Numbered from the stretch's first letter, positions 51,311 through 60,149 are shown. The stretch is 64,000 bases of DNA from Saccharospirillum sp. MSK14-1 (GCF_003054965.1 NZ_MIES01000033.1:1612001-1676000), one strand, 5' to 3'. Program-made: numbers and translations. The notes: a model not told the origin generated them from the sequence alone.

Positions 51311-53992
51311 ATGACGCTGAGCGAATACGCTGACACCGATCTGGTCGATATCGACGGCTTGCGCCAAGCGCTGGCCGAGCGTCCGCCCATTCCTGTTTTG
51401 CGTCAGGCGCTGGATGACCTGCAACAACGCCTCGACAAGCGCTTCGATCACGGCGAGCCCATCCGCAGCCTGGTGTTCGGCCGTGCCTGGGCGATGGATC
51501 AGATTCTGCACACCGCCTGGCAGCAGTTTGAGTGGCACCAGAGCGATAACCTGGCACTGATCGCGGTCGGCGGCTATGGCCGCGGTGAACTGCTGCCCAA
51601 GTCCGATATTGACTTGCTGCTGTTGTTTACCGACGAGGCCAGCATCGACGCCAATGTCGAATCGATTCAGTCGTTCCTCACCCTGATGTGGGACCTCAAG
51701 CTCGACATCGGCCACTCGGTGCGCACCATCGACGCCTGCCGCGAAGAAGCCGAAAACGACGTCACCGTCACCACCAACCTGATGGAAAGCCGAACGCTGG
51801 CGGGCAACACCGGCCTGCGATTAAAAGTCAGCGCGTTAATCAGCCCGGCACACATCTGGCCGAGTGATGCCTTCTATAAAGCTAAGATTAACGAGCAGAC
51901 TCATCGCCACCAGAAGTACCACGAAACCGAATACAACCTTGAGCCGAACGTCAAAGCCGGTCCCGGAGGTCTGCGTGATATTCAGACCGTTGCCTGGGTG
52001 GCCAAACGCTATTTCGGCGATACCGATCTGAGCGAGCTGGTCGAGCGCGGTTTTCTCACTGACGCCGAATATCAGGGCTTGCTCGAGGGTCAGGATTACC
52101 TGTGGCGCATCCGCTATGCGCTGCACCGATTCAGCGGCCGCGAAGAAGACCGTCTGCTGTTCGATTTGCAGGAAAAAGTCGCCGAACAATTCGGTTACCG
52201 CGACCGAGATGGCCAACTCGCCGTCGAACATTTAATGCAGGATTACTTCCGTCAGGTGTTCCGACTGCGTGCGCTGAACATCATGCTGTTACAGCATTTC
52301 GATGAAACCATTCTCGGCGCCGAAGACGACGATCAGGTCATTCCCATCAACACCCGTTTTCAGGTCAGCGGTGGCTACATCGAAACCATCGACGAAACGG
52401 TCTTTATCCGCACGCCTTCAGCATTGATGGAAGTCTTTGTGCTGTGCGCTCAGCGCCCGGAAATTAAAGGCATTCGCGCGGCGACCTTGCGGCAGATTTT
52501 CGCCAACCGTCATCGCATCGACGGCAAGTTCCGCCAGGATTTGCGCAACATCACCTTCTTTATGGAACTGATGCGCAGCCCGGCGGGTGTCTCGACCAAC
52601 CTGATGCGCATGAACCAGTACGGCGTGCTCGGTCTCTATCTGCCGGAGTTCGGCCGCATCGTCGGACAGATGCAATACGATCTGTTTCACGTCTACACCG
52701 TTGATGCCCACTCGCTGCTCACCATTCGCAACCTGCGCCGTTTCCGCCACGCCAACAACACCGTTCAGTTCCCCATCGCCACCAAAATCATTCACCAGTT
52801 ACCCAAGGTGGAACTGGCGTATGTGGCGGCGCTGTATCACGACATCGGCAAAGGCCGTGGCAGCGATCACTCCATTGAAGGCGCCGAAGAAGTGCAACGT
52901 TTTGCGCGTCGTCATCGCTTAACGGGCTGGGAATCCGATCTGGTCGTGTGGCTGGTGCGCAATCATTTATTGATGTCGATGACCGCGCAACGCCAGGACA
53001 TATCCGACCCCGAAGTGATCAACCACTTTGCTCAGCAAGTCAGCGATCTGCACCGCTTAAATTATTTGTACGTGCTGACCGTCGCCGACATCTACGCCAC
53101 CAACCCCAACCTGTGGAATTCGTGGCGCGCCTCCTTGTTGAAAAAACTCTACAACGAAACCTTGCGAGCGCTGCGGCGCGGTTTGGAAAATCCGGTTAAT
53201 AAAGAAGAGCGCATCGAAGAAGTGAAAAACGGTGCGCTGGCGTTGCTGCGTGACGATGGTTATTCCGAAACCGAAATTCTCGAACTCTGGGACAATCCGG
53301 GCGACGATTATTTCCTGCGCGAATCGGCCGAAAATATTGCCTGGCATACGCGCGCCATTGCCAACCACGGCCTGAATGTACCGCTGGTATTGATTCGTGA
53401 AACCGACGCCGAAGGCTACGCCGGTGCGACCCAGGTCTTCATCTATGCGCCGGACCGTCCACACCTCTTTGCCGACATCGCCGCCTGCCTCGATCAGTTG
53501 GAACTCGACATTCAGGACGCACGCATCATGACGTCCTCGTCGTCCGACTTCAGTCTCGACACCTTTATCGTACTCGACGAAGACGGTCACAGTATTGGCG
53601 ACAACCCCGAACGGCTGCGTGACATTCAACGCCGCCTGCTGCTCGCCATTCAAGACCCGGAAGAAACCGCCACACCCAATCGTCGACTGTCGCGCCGGCT
53701 TAAGCATTTCGCCATGCCGCCGCAGATCACCGTCAGTAACGACCCCTCAAACCAGCGCACCGTGGTCGAAGTCATCACCTCCGACCGCCCTGGTCTGTTG
53801 GCCGATATTGGTCGTGCCTTCAAACGGCTCGATCTGCGCATGCAAAGCGCGCGTATTTCCACGCTGGGCGAGCGCGTCGAAGACGTCTTTTTTGTGGTGG
53901 ATCGTGACGACGAACCCTTGCACGAACCGCGTCTGGTCGAGAATCTGCAAAGCACCCTGGAAGCCATCATCGTGGAAGGACAAAGCGAATGA
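51311..53992 (+). CDS. glnD: Bifunctional uridylyltransferase/uridylyl-removing enzyme GlnD
   Basis: Nitrogen sensor of about 893 residues that adds UMP to PII proteins at low glutamine and removes it at high glutamine. The nucleotidyltransferase motif GGYGRGELLPKSDIDLLL begins near residue 87; the HD hydrolase domain has YHDIGKGRGSDHS with the HD pair near 510; two C-terminal ACT domains (from about 700 and 810) sense glutamine. The start is one of two adjacent ATGs (51308 or 51311); GGGA gives better spacing to the second. It overlaps dapC by four bases. Confidence 0.96.
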   Translation: MTLSEYADTDLVDIDGLRQALAERPPIPVLRQALDDLQQRLDKRFDHGEPIRSLVFGRAWAMDQILHTAWQQFEWHQSDNLALIAVGGYGRGELLPKSDIDLLLLFTDEASIDANVESIQSFLTLMWDLKLDIGHSVRTIDACREEAENDVTVTTNLMESRTLAGNTGLRLKVSALISPAHIWPSDAFYKAKINEQTHRHQKYHETEYNLEPNVKAGPGGLRDIQTVAWVAKRYFGDTDLSELVERGFLTDAEYQGLLEGQDYLWRIRYALHRFSGREEDRLLFDLQEKVAEQFGYRDRDGQLAVEHLMQDYFRQVFRLRALNIMLLQHFDETILGAEDDDQVIPINTRFQVSGGYIETIDETVFIRTPSALMEVFVLCAQRPEIKGIRAATLRQIFANRHRIDGKFRQDLRNITFFMELMRSPAGVSTNLMRMNQYGVLGLYLPEFGRIVGQMQYDLFHVYTVDAHSLLTIRNLRRFRHANNTVQFPIATKIIHQLPKVELAYVAALYHDIGKGRGSDHSIEGAEEVQRFARRHRLTGWESDLVVWLVRNHLLMSMTAQRQDISDPEVINHFAQQVSDLHRLNYLYVLTVADIYATNPNLWNSWRASLLKKLYNETLRALRRGLENPVNKEERIEEVKNGALALLRDDGYSETEILELWDNPGDDYFLRESAENIAWHTRAIANHGLNVPLVLIRETDAEGYAGATQVFIYAPDRPHLFADIAACLDQLELDIQDARIMTSSSSDFSLDTFIVLDEDGHSIGDNPERLRDIQRRLLLAIQDPEETATPNRRLSRRLKHFAMPPQITVSNDPSNQRTVVEVITSDRPGLLADIGRAFKRLDLRMQSARISTLGERVEDVFFVVDRDDEPLHEPRLVENLQSTLEAIIVEGQSE

Positions 53993-55170
53993 ACAGCCGG
54001 ATGGCGCGTCTGCATCCCTACCCCTTTGAAAAACTCAAAGCGCTGACCGCCGACATTCAACCGGCGAATCTCCCTGCCGTGTTGTGGGGCATCGGCGAAC
54101 CCAAGCACGCCGCGCCTTCGTTTCTGGCCGAACAGCTGCACGCCAGTCTGGATGGGTTTTCGATGTATCCGGCCACTGCCGGGTTGCCGCAATTGCGCCA
54201 GGCCATCGCCGACTGGTGTCAACGTCGCTATGGGTTAAAAGAGGCCGAACTGAGCGCCGATGAAAACGTGCTGCCCGTCACCGGTACACGCGAAGCGCTG
54301 TTCTCGGTGGTACAGGCGTTATTCGATGCCGACTCATCGAAAAACGACGTCTGGATGCCCAATCCGTTCTACCAAATCTACGAAGGCGCCGCCTTCCTCG
54401 CCGGGGGTGAACCACGCTATTTGCCGTGCACCTTTGATACCGGTTACCAACCCGATTTCAATGCGCTCAGCGATGCCGACTGGGACAACTGCCAGCTGCT
54501 GTTTATCTGCAACCCGGGCAACCCATCGGGCCGTTTAATCGAGCTCGATCAGCTGCGCGCGCTGGTCAAAAAAGCTCGCGAGCACGATGTCATTCTGGTC
54601 AGTGATGAGTGTTACTCGGAACTCTATCGCGATGAAAACAATCCGCCGCCGGGCCTGTTGCAAGCGGCCAGCCTGGAGGGCGGTTTCGATCACTGCCTGG
54701 TGTTTCACAGCCTGAGCAAACGCTCCAACTTGCCCGGTTTGCGTTCCGGTTTTGTGGCCGGCGATGCCGACTTACTGGCGACTTTTTTGCGCTATCGCAC
54801 CTATCACGGCTGCGCCATGCCATTGCCGACGCAGCACGTGTCAATCGCCGCCTGGAACGACGAACGCCACGTCGCCGAAAACCGTCGACTGTACAACCAA
54901 AAATATCAGGCCGTGCAGCAGATTCTCGGTGACAAAATGCCGGTGGACATCCCCGACGCCAGCTTTTACCTTTGGCCCAACCTGGAAACTGACGACGAGC
55001 AAATCGCGCGTTTGTGGCTGGAAAAAGCCAACATTCACGTACTGCCCGGTCAATATTTGTCGCGCCAGGTCGACGGCATCAACCCTGGTTACGGTCACGT
55101 GCGCATTGCGCTGGTCGCCGAGCTGGATGCCTGCATCGAAGCGGCCGAGCGGTTGCGACCTCTACTCTGA
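53989..55170 (+). CDS. dapC: Succinyldiaminopimelate transaminase DapC
   Basis: PLP-dependent class I/II aminotransferase of 393 residues, forming N-succinyl-L,L-diaminopimelate from the keto intermediate in lysine and peptidoglycan synthesis. The cofactor lysine is K244 in VFHSLSKRSNLPGLRSGF; LFICNPGNPSG, VSDECYSELY and the C-terminal GYGHVRIALV arginine complete the PLP site. The position between glnD and dapD, with a YffB-type gene in between, is that of Pseudomonas dapC. ATGA overlap with glnD suggests coupling of nitrogen sensing and this operon. Confidence 0.93.
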   Translation: MNSRMARLHPYPFEKLKALTADIQPANLPAVLWGIGEPKHAAPSFLAEQLHASLDGFSMYPATAGLPQLRQAIADWCQRRYGLKEAELSADENVLPVTGTREALFSVVQALFDADSSKNDVWMPNPFYQIYEGAAFLAGGEPRYLPCTFDTGYQPDFNALSDADWDNCQLLFICNPGNPSGRLIELDQLRALVKKAREHDVILVSDECYSELYRDENNPPPGLLQAASLEGGFDHCLVFHSLSKRSNLPGLRSGFVAGDADLLATFLRYRTYHGCAMPLPTQHVSIAAWNDERHVAENRRLYNQKYQAVQQILGDKMPVDIPDASFYLWPNLETDDEQIARLWLEKANIHVLPGQYLSRQVDGINPGYGHVRIALVAELDACIEAAERLRPLL

Positions 55171-55228
55171 GCAAGACCTTGAATAACCACGACTTCCAAC
55201 CCGACAACAGCCTTATGGGGCGGACGCC

Positions 55229-55579
55229 ATGATCCGAATCTACGGAATACGCAACTGCGACACCATTAAAAAAACCCTCGCCTGGTTTAACGATCAGGGC
55301 GCGGATTACGAGTTCATCGACTACAAAAAAACACCGCCGACCGAAGACCTGCTGCGCGCCTGGTTTCCACACGTCGGCTGGGAAAGTCTGATCAACAAAC
55401 GTGGCACCACCTGGCGCAACATCGACGATGCGCGCAAAACCGGTTTAACGCCGGAAAAAGCCATCGAGCTGATGATCGAAAACCCATCGCTCATCAAACG
55501 ACCGGTGGTGGAACAACGCGGCCTGGCGGCAGTGGGTTACAACGAACAGGCTTTTAAAGATTTGCTGTCGCTGGATTAA
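55229..55579 (+). CDS. ArsC/Spx-family protein, YffB type
   Basis: Thioredoxin-fold protein of 116 residues. The N terminus MIRIYGIRNCDTIKKTLAWF has a single cysteine (C10) in the CxxT-like position, and INKRGTTWR and RPVVEQRGLAAVGYNE are signatures of the YffB branch of the ArsC-like family. True arsenate reductases carry a different active-site set, so an arsenic role is unlikely; a glutathione-dependent thiol reductase role has been proposed for YffB. It lies between dapC and dapD, as in Pseudomonas, but no link to lysine synthesis is known. Confidence 0.88.
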   Translation: MIRIYGIRNCDTIKKTLAWFNDQGADYEFIDYKKTPPTEDLLRAWFPHVGWESLINKRGTTWRNIDDARKTGLTPEKAIELMIENPSLIKRPVVEQRGLAAVGYNEQAFKDLLSLD

Positions 55580-55624
55580 CCCAGCGTCGCTCCCGAACTG
55601 ACTAAAGATACTGAGGAAAACCGG

Positions 55625-56653
55625 ATGAGTTATTTCGCTCTGGCCGTCGGCACGGCCACCCGCAACAAGGATGGCAAAATCATCGAGGCCTGGTTTCCAG
55701 AGCCGATTCTGAACCCAGCAGACGCTCTGGTTTCAGCGCTGACCGAAGTGGTCAAACTGAACGGTGGCAACGAAGTCTTCGTGCTCGAAAGCGCCCAGAT
55801 GAACGAATTGGCCAGCCGCTTTGAAAGCGCTGGCAACAGCGTCAGCGCCCAGTTCTGCCGCGCCGCTGAATCCAGCCATCAAACGCTGGTGCTGACGGTT
55901 CTGGAAAGCGACGCCGCACCCAGCTCTGTGGCTGAGGGTTACCTCAAACTGCAACTGATTTCGCACCGCCTGGTGAAACCGCACGGCTGTTCACTGGAAG
56001 GCCTGTTCGGCTTGCTGCACAACATCGCCTGGACCAGCGAAGGTCCGATCGATCTGCCGGAATTGACTGAACGTCAAATGGAAGCGCGTCTGGCTGGTCG
56101 AGTGCTGGAAGTAAACTGCGTCGATAAATTTCCCAAGCTGGCCGACTACGTCGTGCCGTCCGGCGTGCGGGTGGCCGATACCGCTCGCGTTCGCCTCGGC
56201 GCGCACCTGGGCGAAGGCACCACCGTCATGCACGAAGGCTTTGTTAACTTCAACGCCGGCACCCTGGGTACGTCCATGGTCGAAGGCCGTATTTCAGCCG
56301 GCGTCGTTGTCGGTGAAGGCTCCGACGTTGGTGGTGGCGCGTCCATCATGGGCACGCTGTCCGGCGGTGGCAAAGTGGTTGTCTCCATGGGCCAGAACTC
56401 CCTGCTCGGCGCCAACTCCGGTTGTGGCATTCCGCTGGGCGACCGCTGCACCGTCGAAGCCGGCCTATACATCACCGCGGGCACCAAGGTCACCCTGCTC
56501 GACAGCAATAAGCAACCGGTCGAAACCGTCAAAGCCCGCGACCTGGCTGGCAAGCCAGACCTGCTGTTCTGGCGCAACGCTGAAACCGGCCGTGTGGAAT
56601 GTTTAACCAATAAATCCCAGGTTGAATTGAACAGCGAGTTGCATAAGAACTAG
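55625..56653 (+). CDS. dapD: 2,3,4,5-tetrahydropyridine-2,6-dicarboxylate N-succinyltransferase
   Basis: Enzyme of 342 residues that succinylates tetrahydrodipicolinate for the DapC step. This is the long, Pseudomonas-type DapD: an N-terminal alpha/beta part (about 1-170) and a left-handed beta helix with hexapeptide repeats such as VRLGAHLGEGTTVMHEGFVNFNAGTLG, VVGEGSDVGGGASIMGTLSGGGK and LLGANSGCGIPLGDRCTVEAGLYITAG. It completes the dapC-yffB-dapD group. A repeat element and a bidirectional terminator follow. Confidence 0.95.
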   Translation: MSYFALAVGTATRNKDGKIIEAWFPEPILNPADALVSALTEVVKLNGGNEVFVLESAQMNELASRFESAGNSVSAQFCRAAESSHQTLVLTVLESDAAPSSVAEGYLKLQLISHRLVKPHGCSLEGLFGLLHNIAWTSEGPIDLPELTERQMEARLAGRVLEVNCVDKFPKLADYVVPSGVRVADTARVRLGAHLGEGTTVMHEGFVNFNAGTLGTSMVEGRISAGVVVGEGSDVGGGASIMGTLSGGGKVVVSMGQNSLLGANSGCGIPLGDRCTVEAGLYITAGTKVTLLDSNKQPVETVKARDLAGKPDLLFWRNAETGRVECLTNKSQVELNSELHKN

Positions 56654-56842
56654 GCGCGCGGAGCGCGCCCGCTTAACGGGAGACGCTAAAACATAAACCG
56701 GCCCGTCGCTGACATTTAGCATGTCCCGAGTGCGCAGCACCCAGGCGTTAAGCAAAAAGGGAGGCCCCGTAAGGTGCCTCCCTTTTTCGTATCCTGCGTC
56801 TCCCGTCTCCCGGCGCGCTTCAGCGCGCCTAAGCGTCTCCCG
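56654..56842. repeat. Composite intergenic repeat between dapD and the GlpR-type gene
   Basis: Left part: hairpin GGCGCGCGGAGCGCGCC (56653-56669) then GCTTAACGGGAGACGCT (56671-56687). Right part, inverted: GCGTCTCCCGTCTCCCG (56796-56812), hairpin GGCGCGCTTCAGCGCGCC (56812-56829) and TAAGCGTCTCCCGC (56830-56842). The same modules thus flank a terminator in opposite orientation. Related units occur at 32.05 and 59.35 kb. The right end reaches into the 3' end of the neighbouring gene. Confidence 0.65.
56754..56787. terminator. Bidirectional terminator between dapD and the GlpR-type gene
   Basis: AAAAAGGGAGGC (56754-56765) pairs perfectly with GCCTCCCTTTTT (56776-56787) around a 10-base loop, with A and T runs on the two sides. 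The stem core GGGAGGC is shared with the terminator at 59419-59448. Confidence 0.9.
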
Positions 56843-57617
56843 CAATTAACAGCCTCACTTCTGCGGCCGTTAATTGCTCAACAATTGCCAACGGCGGCGG
56901 CACATCGGTCACAAACACATCGGCCTGCGTAATGTGCCCAAGGCGCACCATGGCGCGGCGGCCGAATTTGGAGTGGTCGGCGGCGAGCAAGACTTGCCGG
57001 CTTTGTTCCATGATGGTCTGGGCGACACGCACTTCACGGTAATCGTAGTCGAGCAGAGCACCGTCTTCTTCAATGCCGCTGATGCCGATAATGCCGTAGT
57101 CGAGTTTGAACTGACGGATAAAATCGAGCGTCGCCTCACCCACAATGCCACCATCGCGCGCGCGCACTTCGCCGCTGGCAACGATCACCCGAAAATCTTC
57201 CTTCGGGCTGAGAATCGCCGCCACGTGAAGGTTGTTGGTGATCACCTGCAAGCCGCGGTGCTGCAACAGCGCCTGGGCAATGGTTTCGGTGGTGGTGCCG
57301 ATGTTAATAAACAGACTGGCGTGGTCGGGAATTTGCTGGGCAACCAACTGCGCAATGCCTTCTTTGGCGCCGTGATTGAGAATTTGCCGATCCTGATACG
57401 ACAAATTTTCGGTCGAATTTACCGGGCTGGCACCGCCGTGAAACCGGGCGATCAAACCGGCATCGGCCAGTAAGGTTAAATCACGACGGATGGTTTGCGG
57501 CGTTACATCAAAAGCGGCCACCAGATCATCGATGGTGGCGTGACCACCTTCCTCGATGCGCTGAACAATGGCCGCCTGACGCGGATTAAACGACCGATCA
57601 ATTGCCCGGCTGGCCAT
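56829..57617 (-). CDS. DeoR/GlpR-family transcriptional repressor
   Basis: Regulator of 262 residues. The DeoR helix-turn-helix (about 8-60, TIDDLVAAFDVTPQTIRRDLTLL) is followed by ARFHGGAS and a sugar-phosphate-sensing domain with FINIGTTTETIAQAL and VITNNLHVA. The stretches GIIGISGIEEDGALLDYDYREV and LLAADHSKFGRRAMVRLG closely resemble GlpR, the glycerol-3-phosphate repressor, but no glp gene is nearby. It lies two bases downstream of the coiled-coil gene on the same strand. Its last residues (AGDA and stop) are encoded by a repeat unit. Confidence 0.85.
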   Translation of the reverse strand: MASRAIDRSFNPRQAAIVQRIEEGGHATIDDLVAAFDVTPQTIRRDLTLLADAGLIARFHGGASPVNSTENLSYQDRQILNHGAKEGIAQLVAQQIPDHASLFINIGTTTETIAQALLQHRGLQVITNNLHVAAILSPKEDFRVIVASGEVRARDGGIVGEATLDFIRQFKLDYGIIGISGIEEDGALLDYDYREVRVAQTIMEQSRQVLLAADHSKFGRRAMVRLGHITQADVFVTDVPPPLAIVEQLTAAEVRLLIAGDA

Positions 57618-57619
57618 GG

Positions 57620-58480
57620 TTATTGGCTGCCACCCAAGGCGGTAACGCGCGCATCCAGAGCCTGCAACTGTTCACTCAACGCCACCAGACGGCGGTTGGT
57701 TTCCAGTCGGCCGTTGTCGATGGAATCGAGGCTGCGATCCAGATTATCAACCTGATCAGCCAGCTCACCAATGTCCATCATCTGGTTTTCCTGCGCCAGT
57801 GTCAGCGACACCATGCGCTCATCAATTGCCTGCGCATCAAAGCCGTTCAACTGGCCTTCCACAGCGGTTACCGCCCGGTCCAGATCGGCGGCCAGCGCTG
57901 CCAGTTCATCCAGCTGTCCATCCACCGTGCTCAGCGTTTCGCTCTGACTGTCGAGGCGTGATGTCACGTTACCCAACGACCCTTGCATATCGGCCACGGC
58001 CGCCTGGTTGGCTTCAATCCACTCGCGGTTACGTTCGTTCGAAACCGCCCACAACTTGCGGATTTCCGACATCTGAAACTCATCGGCTTCCGACAGACTG
58101 TTAAAGCGCGCATTGATCGCAGTTTCGTTCATCGCCACCGATTCATCGGTCTGCGTCAGCGCCTGCTCCAGCGTTACCAACCGGTCATCCGCCAATTGCA
58201 GACGTTCATCGTATTCGGCCAGCGTCTGGCGCTGGCTGAGCACCAACAGCAACAGACCCAGCACCAGAACCAGCGCCGTGATTAACAGTCCCCACACCAG
58301 CGTACCGGCACCACTACTGCCACCACTGTCCGTTGGTGACGTCGCTTTTGGTTTCGGGCTCGGGCTGGGTTTCGGTGCGGCTTTCTTAGCCGGTGTCGGC
58401 TCGGCAGGACGACGATTACGAATGTCGTCACGGTCCGGCATCATGGGGGGAAAATCCTGTCCCGGCTTGGAATCGGCCAT
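57620..58480 (-). CDS. Uncharacterised membrane-anchored coiled-coil protein
   Basis: Protein of 286 residues of unknown function. A Lys/Pro-rich cytoplasmic segment (about 1-58, PAKKAAPKPSPSPKPKATSP) leads to one transmembrane helix (about 62-82, LVWGLLITALVLVLGLLLLVL), and the rest is a long, acidic coiled coil (AEYDERLQLADDRLVTLEQAL to the end) predicted in the periplasm. A WAVSNERNREWIEANQ stretch interrupts the heptads. The ATG at 58480 is preferred over a GTG three codons earlier. It is divergent from sodB and two bases before the GlpR-type gene. I recall similar proteins beside sodB in other gammaproteobacteria. Confidence 0.72.
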   Translation of the reverse strand: MADSKPGQDFPPMMPDRDDIRNRRPAEPTPAKKAAPKPSPSPKPKATSPTDSGGSSGAGTLVWGLLITALVLVLGLLLLVLSQRQTLAEYDERLQLADDRLVTLEQALTQTDESVAMNETAINARFNSLSEADEFQMSEIRKLWAVSNERNREWIEANQAAVADMQGSLGNVTSRLDSQSETLSTVDGQLDELAALAADLDRAVTAVEGQLNGFDAQAIDERMVSLTLAQENQMMDIGELADQVDNLDRSLDSIDNGRLETNRRLVALSEQLQALDARVTALGGSQ

Positions 58481-58764
58481 GGTTTTCACTACCTGTTCGA
58501 ATGGGAATGCGTCCGGCCATTATAGAGAGCGGCCTTGCTGTAACAAGAGCCACAACAGCAGTTGTAAACAGCGCTGTGATCCGTGCAACCACACACACAA
58601 CTGGCGCGGTTACGAACCCTGCCTTGTCGAGCGTGTCCATCTGCGACCTGGGCCCCTTGAAACACCGATGAAACGGCCTGATTATGCTTTACTGAGTCAA
58701 CGATGGGAGGCTCCGTGACCCTCCCGGCCATTTTTATTACTAAACCGACAGAGGGAGAGCAACC

Positions 58765-59346
58765 ATGGCTTTTGAACTGCCAGCATTGCCATACGCAAAA
58801 GACGCCCTGGAACCGCACATTTCCCAGGAAACCCTGGAATACCACCACGGCAAACACCACAACACCTACGTCACCAAGCTGAACGGCATGGTGCCGGGCA
58901 CCGAATTCGAAGGAAAAAGCCTCGAAGACATCATCAAGTCAGCTTCTGGCGGCATGTTTAACAACGCCGCTCAAATCTGGAACCACACCTTCTACTGGCA
59001 CTGCCTGAGCCCGAACGGCGGTGGCGCTCCAACGGGCGCGGTTGCGGATGCCATCAACGGCAAATGGGGTTCCTTCGACGCCTTCCAGAAAGAATTCGAC
59101 GAAAAAGCCGCCGGCAACTTCGGTTCAGGCTGGACCTGGCTGGTGAAAAACTCCGACGGCTCTGTTGAAATCGTCAACACCGACGACGCCGGCACCCCGA
59201 TCACCAGCGGCCAGACGCCGTTGCTGACCGTTGACGTTTGGGAGCACGCCTACTACATCGACTACCGTAACTCTCGCCCGGATTACCTGGCGGCTTTCTG
59301 GAAGCTGGTGAACTGGGAATTTGCGAATGAAAACTTCGCCAAATAA
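58765..59346 (+). CDS. sodB: Superoxide dismutase (Fe)
   Basis: Cytoplasmic iron superoxide dismutase of 193 residues. Metal ligands are H27 (LEYHHGKHH), a histidine near 74 (IWNHTFYWHCLSP), D157 and H161 (DVWEHAYYIDYRN). FELPALPYAKDALEPHIS at the start and GGMFNNAAQIWNHTFYW favour the Fe type over Mn. GAGGGAGAG precedes the ATG. It is transcribed divergently from the coiled-coil gene after a 284-base gap. In relatives sodB is under Fur control; no clear Fur box was identified here. Confidence 0.96.
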   Translation: MAFELPALPYAKDALEPHISQETLEYHHGKHHNTYVTKLNGMVPGTEFEGKSLEDIIKSASGGMFNNAAQIWNHTFYWHCLSPNGGGAPTGAVADAINGKWGSFDAFQKEFDEKAAGNFGSGWTWLVKNSDGSVEIVNTDDAGTPITSGQTPLLTVDVWEHAYYIDYRNSRPDYLAAFWKLVNWEFANENFAK

Positions 59347-59352
59347 CTGCTA

Positions 59353-59497
59353 GACGCTGAACGGGAGACGGGAGACGCTGATCAGCGAAAACCCGACACT
59401 CGCCGACGAAGCACTAAGAAAGGGAGGCACCGATCGGTGCCTCCCTTTTTTTGTACCCAGCGTTCAGCATCTCCCGTCAAGCGTTTCCCGGCGCGCC
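59353..59497. repeat. Intergenic repeat element between sodB and the XRE-cupin gene
   Basis: Left block 59353-59380 holds GACGCTGAACGGGAGACG followed by GGAGACGCTG. The right block 59458-59497, on the opposite strand, contains GACGGGAGATGCTGAACGCT and GGGAAACGC, then a GGCGCGCC border. The blocks are inverted around a terminator, the same plan as at 56654-56842. Confidence 0.62.
59419..59452. terminator. Bidirectional terminator between sodB and the XRE-cupin gene
   Basis: AAAGGGAGGCACC (59419-59431) pairs perfectly with GGTGCCTCCCTTT (59436-59448), loop GATC, followed by a T run on the plus strand. It serves both convergent genes. Confidence 0.93.
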
Positions 59498-59507
59498 CAA
59501 AGCGCAC

Positions 59508-60140
59508 TCACGCCGTCACCCACAAGCACACCGCATCCTCTTCACTGGTGCTGACCAGCGCATGCCCCATGGTGCAGTCGTAATAGGCGCTGTCGCCTTC
59601 GAACAGTTCCACCGGTTCGTAGAATTCGGTGTAGAACAGAATCGAGCCACTGAGCACGTATAAAAATTCTTCGCCGTCGTGGCGCACCCAGTCGGGAAAA
59701 TCTTCGAACGAACGCACGTGCACGCGGGTACGAAACGGCACCATCTTTTTCTGCGTCAGTTCCGTGGCCAGCAGTTCGTGTTCGTAGGTCGGCGTCGGGT
59801 GGGGTTTGCCTTCACCGGCGCGGGTGATGTCACGGCGGCCGCTGGCGCGACTGTCGGTGCTCGGTTGGGCAAACAGTTGCGGAATGTCGATGCCCAGGCC
59901 ATGCACCAGTTTGTTCACGGCGGTAAAGGTAGGCGATATCTGTTCGTTCTCAATTTTCGACAGCGTGGACCGCGCCAGGCCCGTCCGTTGGCTGGCTTCT
60001 TCGAGCGTCAGGTTCTGGCTTAAACGAATGGCGCGCACGCGCTGACCCAGCTCCAGCGGTTCGAGCGTGGCTTCGTGACCGTCCTTGCGGCTGATTTCCG
60101 GCGACGGTTTGGATTGATCGTGCAGGAAGTGCGGGTCCAT
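59508..60140 (-). CDS. XRE-family regulator with C-terminal cupin domain
   Basis: Regulator of 210 residues. The N-terminal helix-turn-helix (about 30-85) contains LGQRVRAIRLSQNLTLEEASQRTGLARSTLSKIENEQISPT; the C-terminal cupin (about 140-205) has RHDGEEFLYVLSGSILFYTE and a DSAYYDCTMGHAL strand. Such proteins sense small metabolites, often amino acids or polyamines. The start at 60140 (MDPHFLHDQ) is the first ATG of the frame. It is divergent from gcvHP; a palindrome in front of gcvH and a similar half-site ten bases before its own start suggest it represses both. The effector could be glycine, by inference from the target. Confidence 0.87.
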   Translation of the reverse strand: MDPHFLHDQSKPSPEISRKDGHEATLEPLELGQRVRAIRLSQNLTLEEASQRTGLARSTLSKIENEQISPTFTAVNKLVHGLGIDIPQLFAQPSTDSRASGRRDITRAGEGKPHPTPTYEHELLATELTQKKMVPFRTRVHVRSFEDFPDWVRHDGEEFLYVLSGSILFYTEFYEPVELFEGDSAYYDCTMGHALVSTSEEDAVCLWVTA

Positions 60141-60149
60141 GGCGGCGTG

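Noticed and set aside
58481..58764. Fur box or small RNA before sodB
   Set aside because: I looked for a Fur-type AT-rich palindrome and for a small RNA with a terminator in this gap and saw neither clearly.
56654..59497. Insertion sequence or integron suggested by paired inverted repeats
   Set aside because: No transposase or integrase lies between or beside the repeats and the enclosed genes are ordinary; each element is confined to its own intergenic gap.
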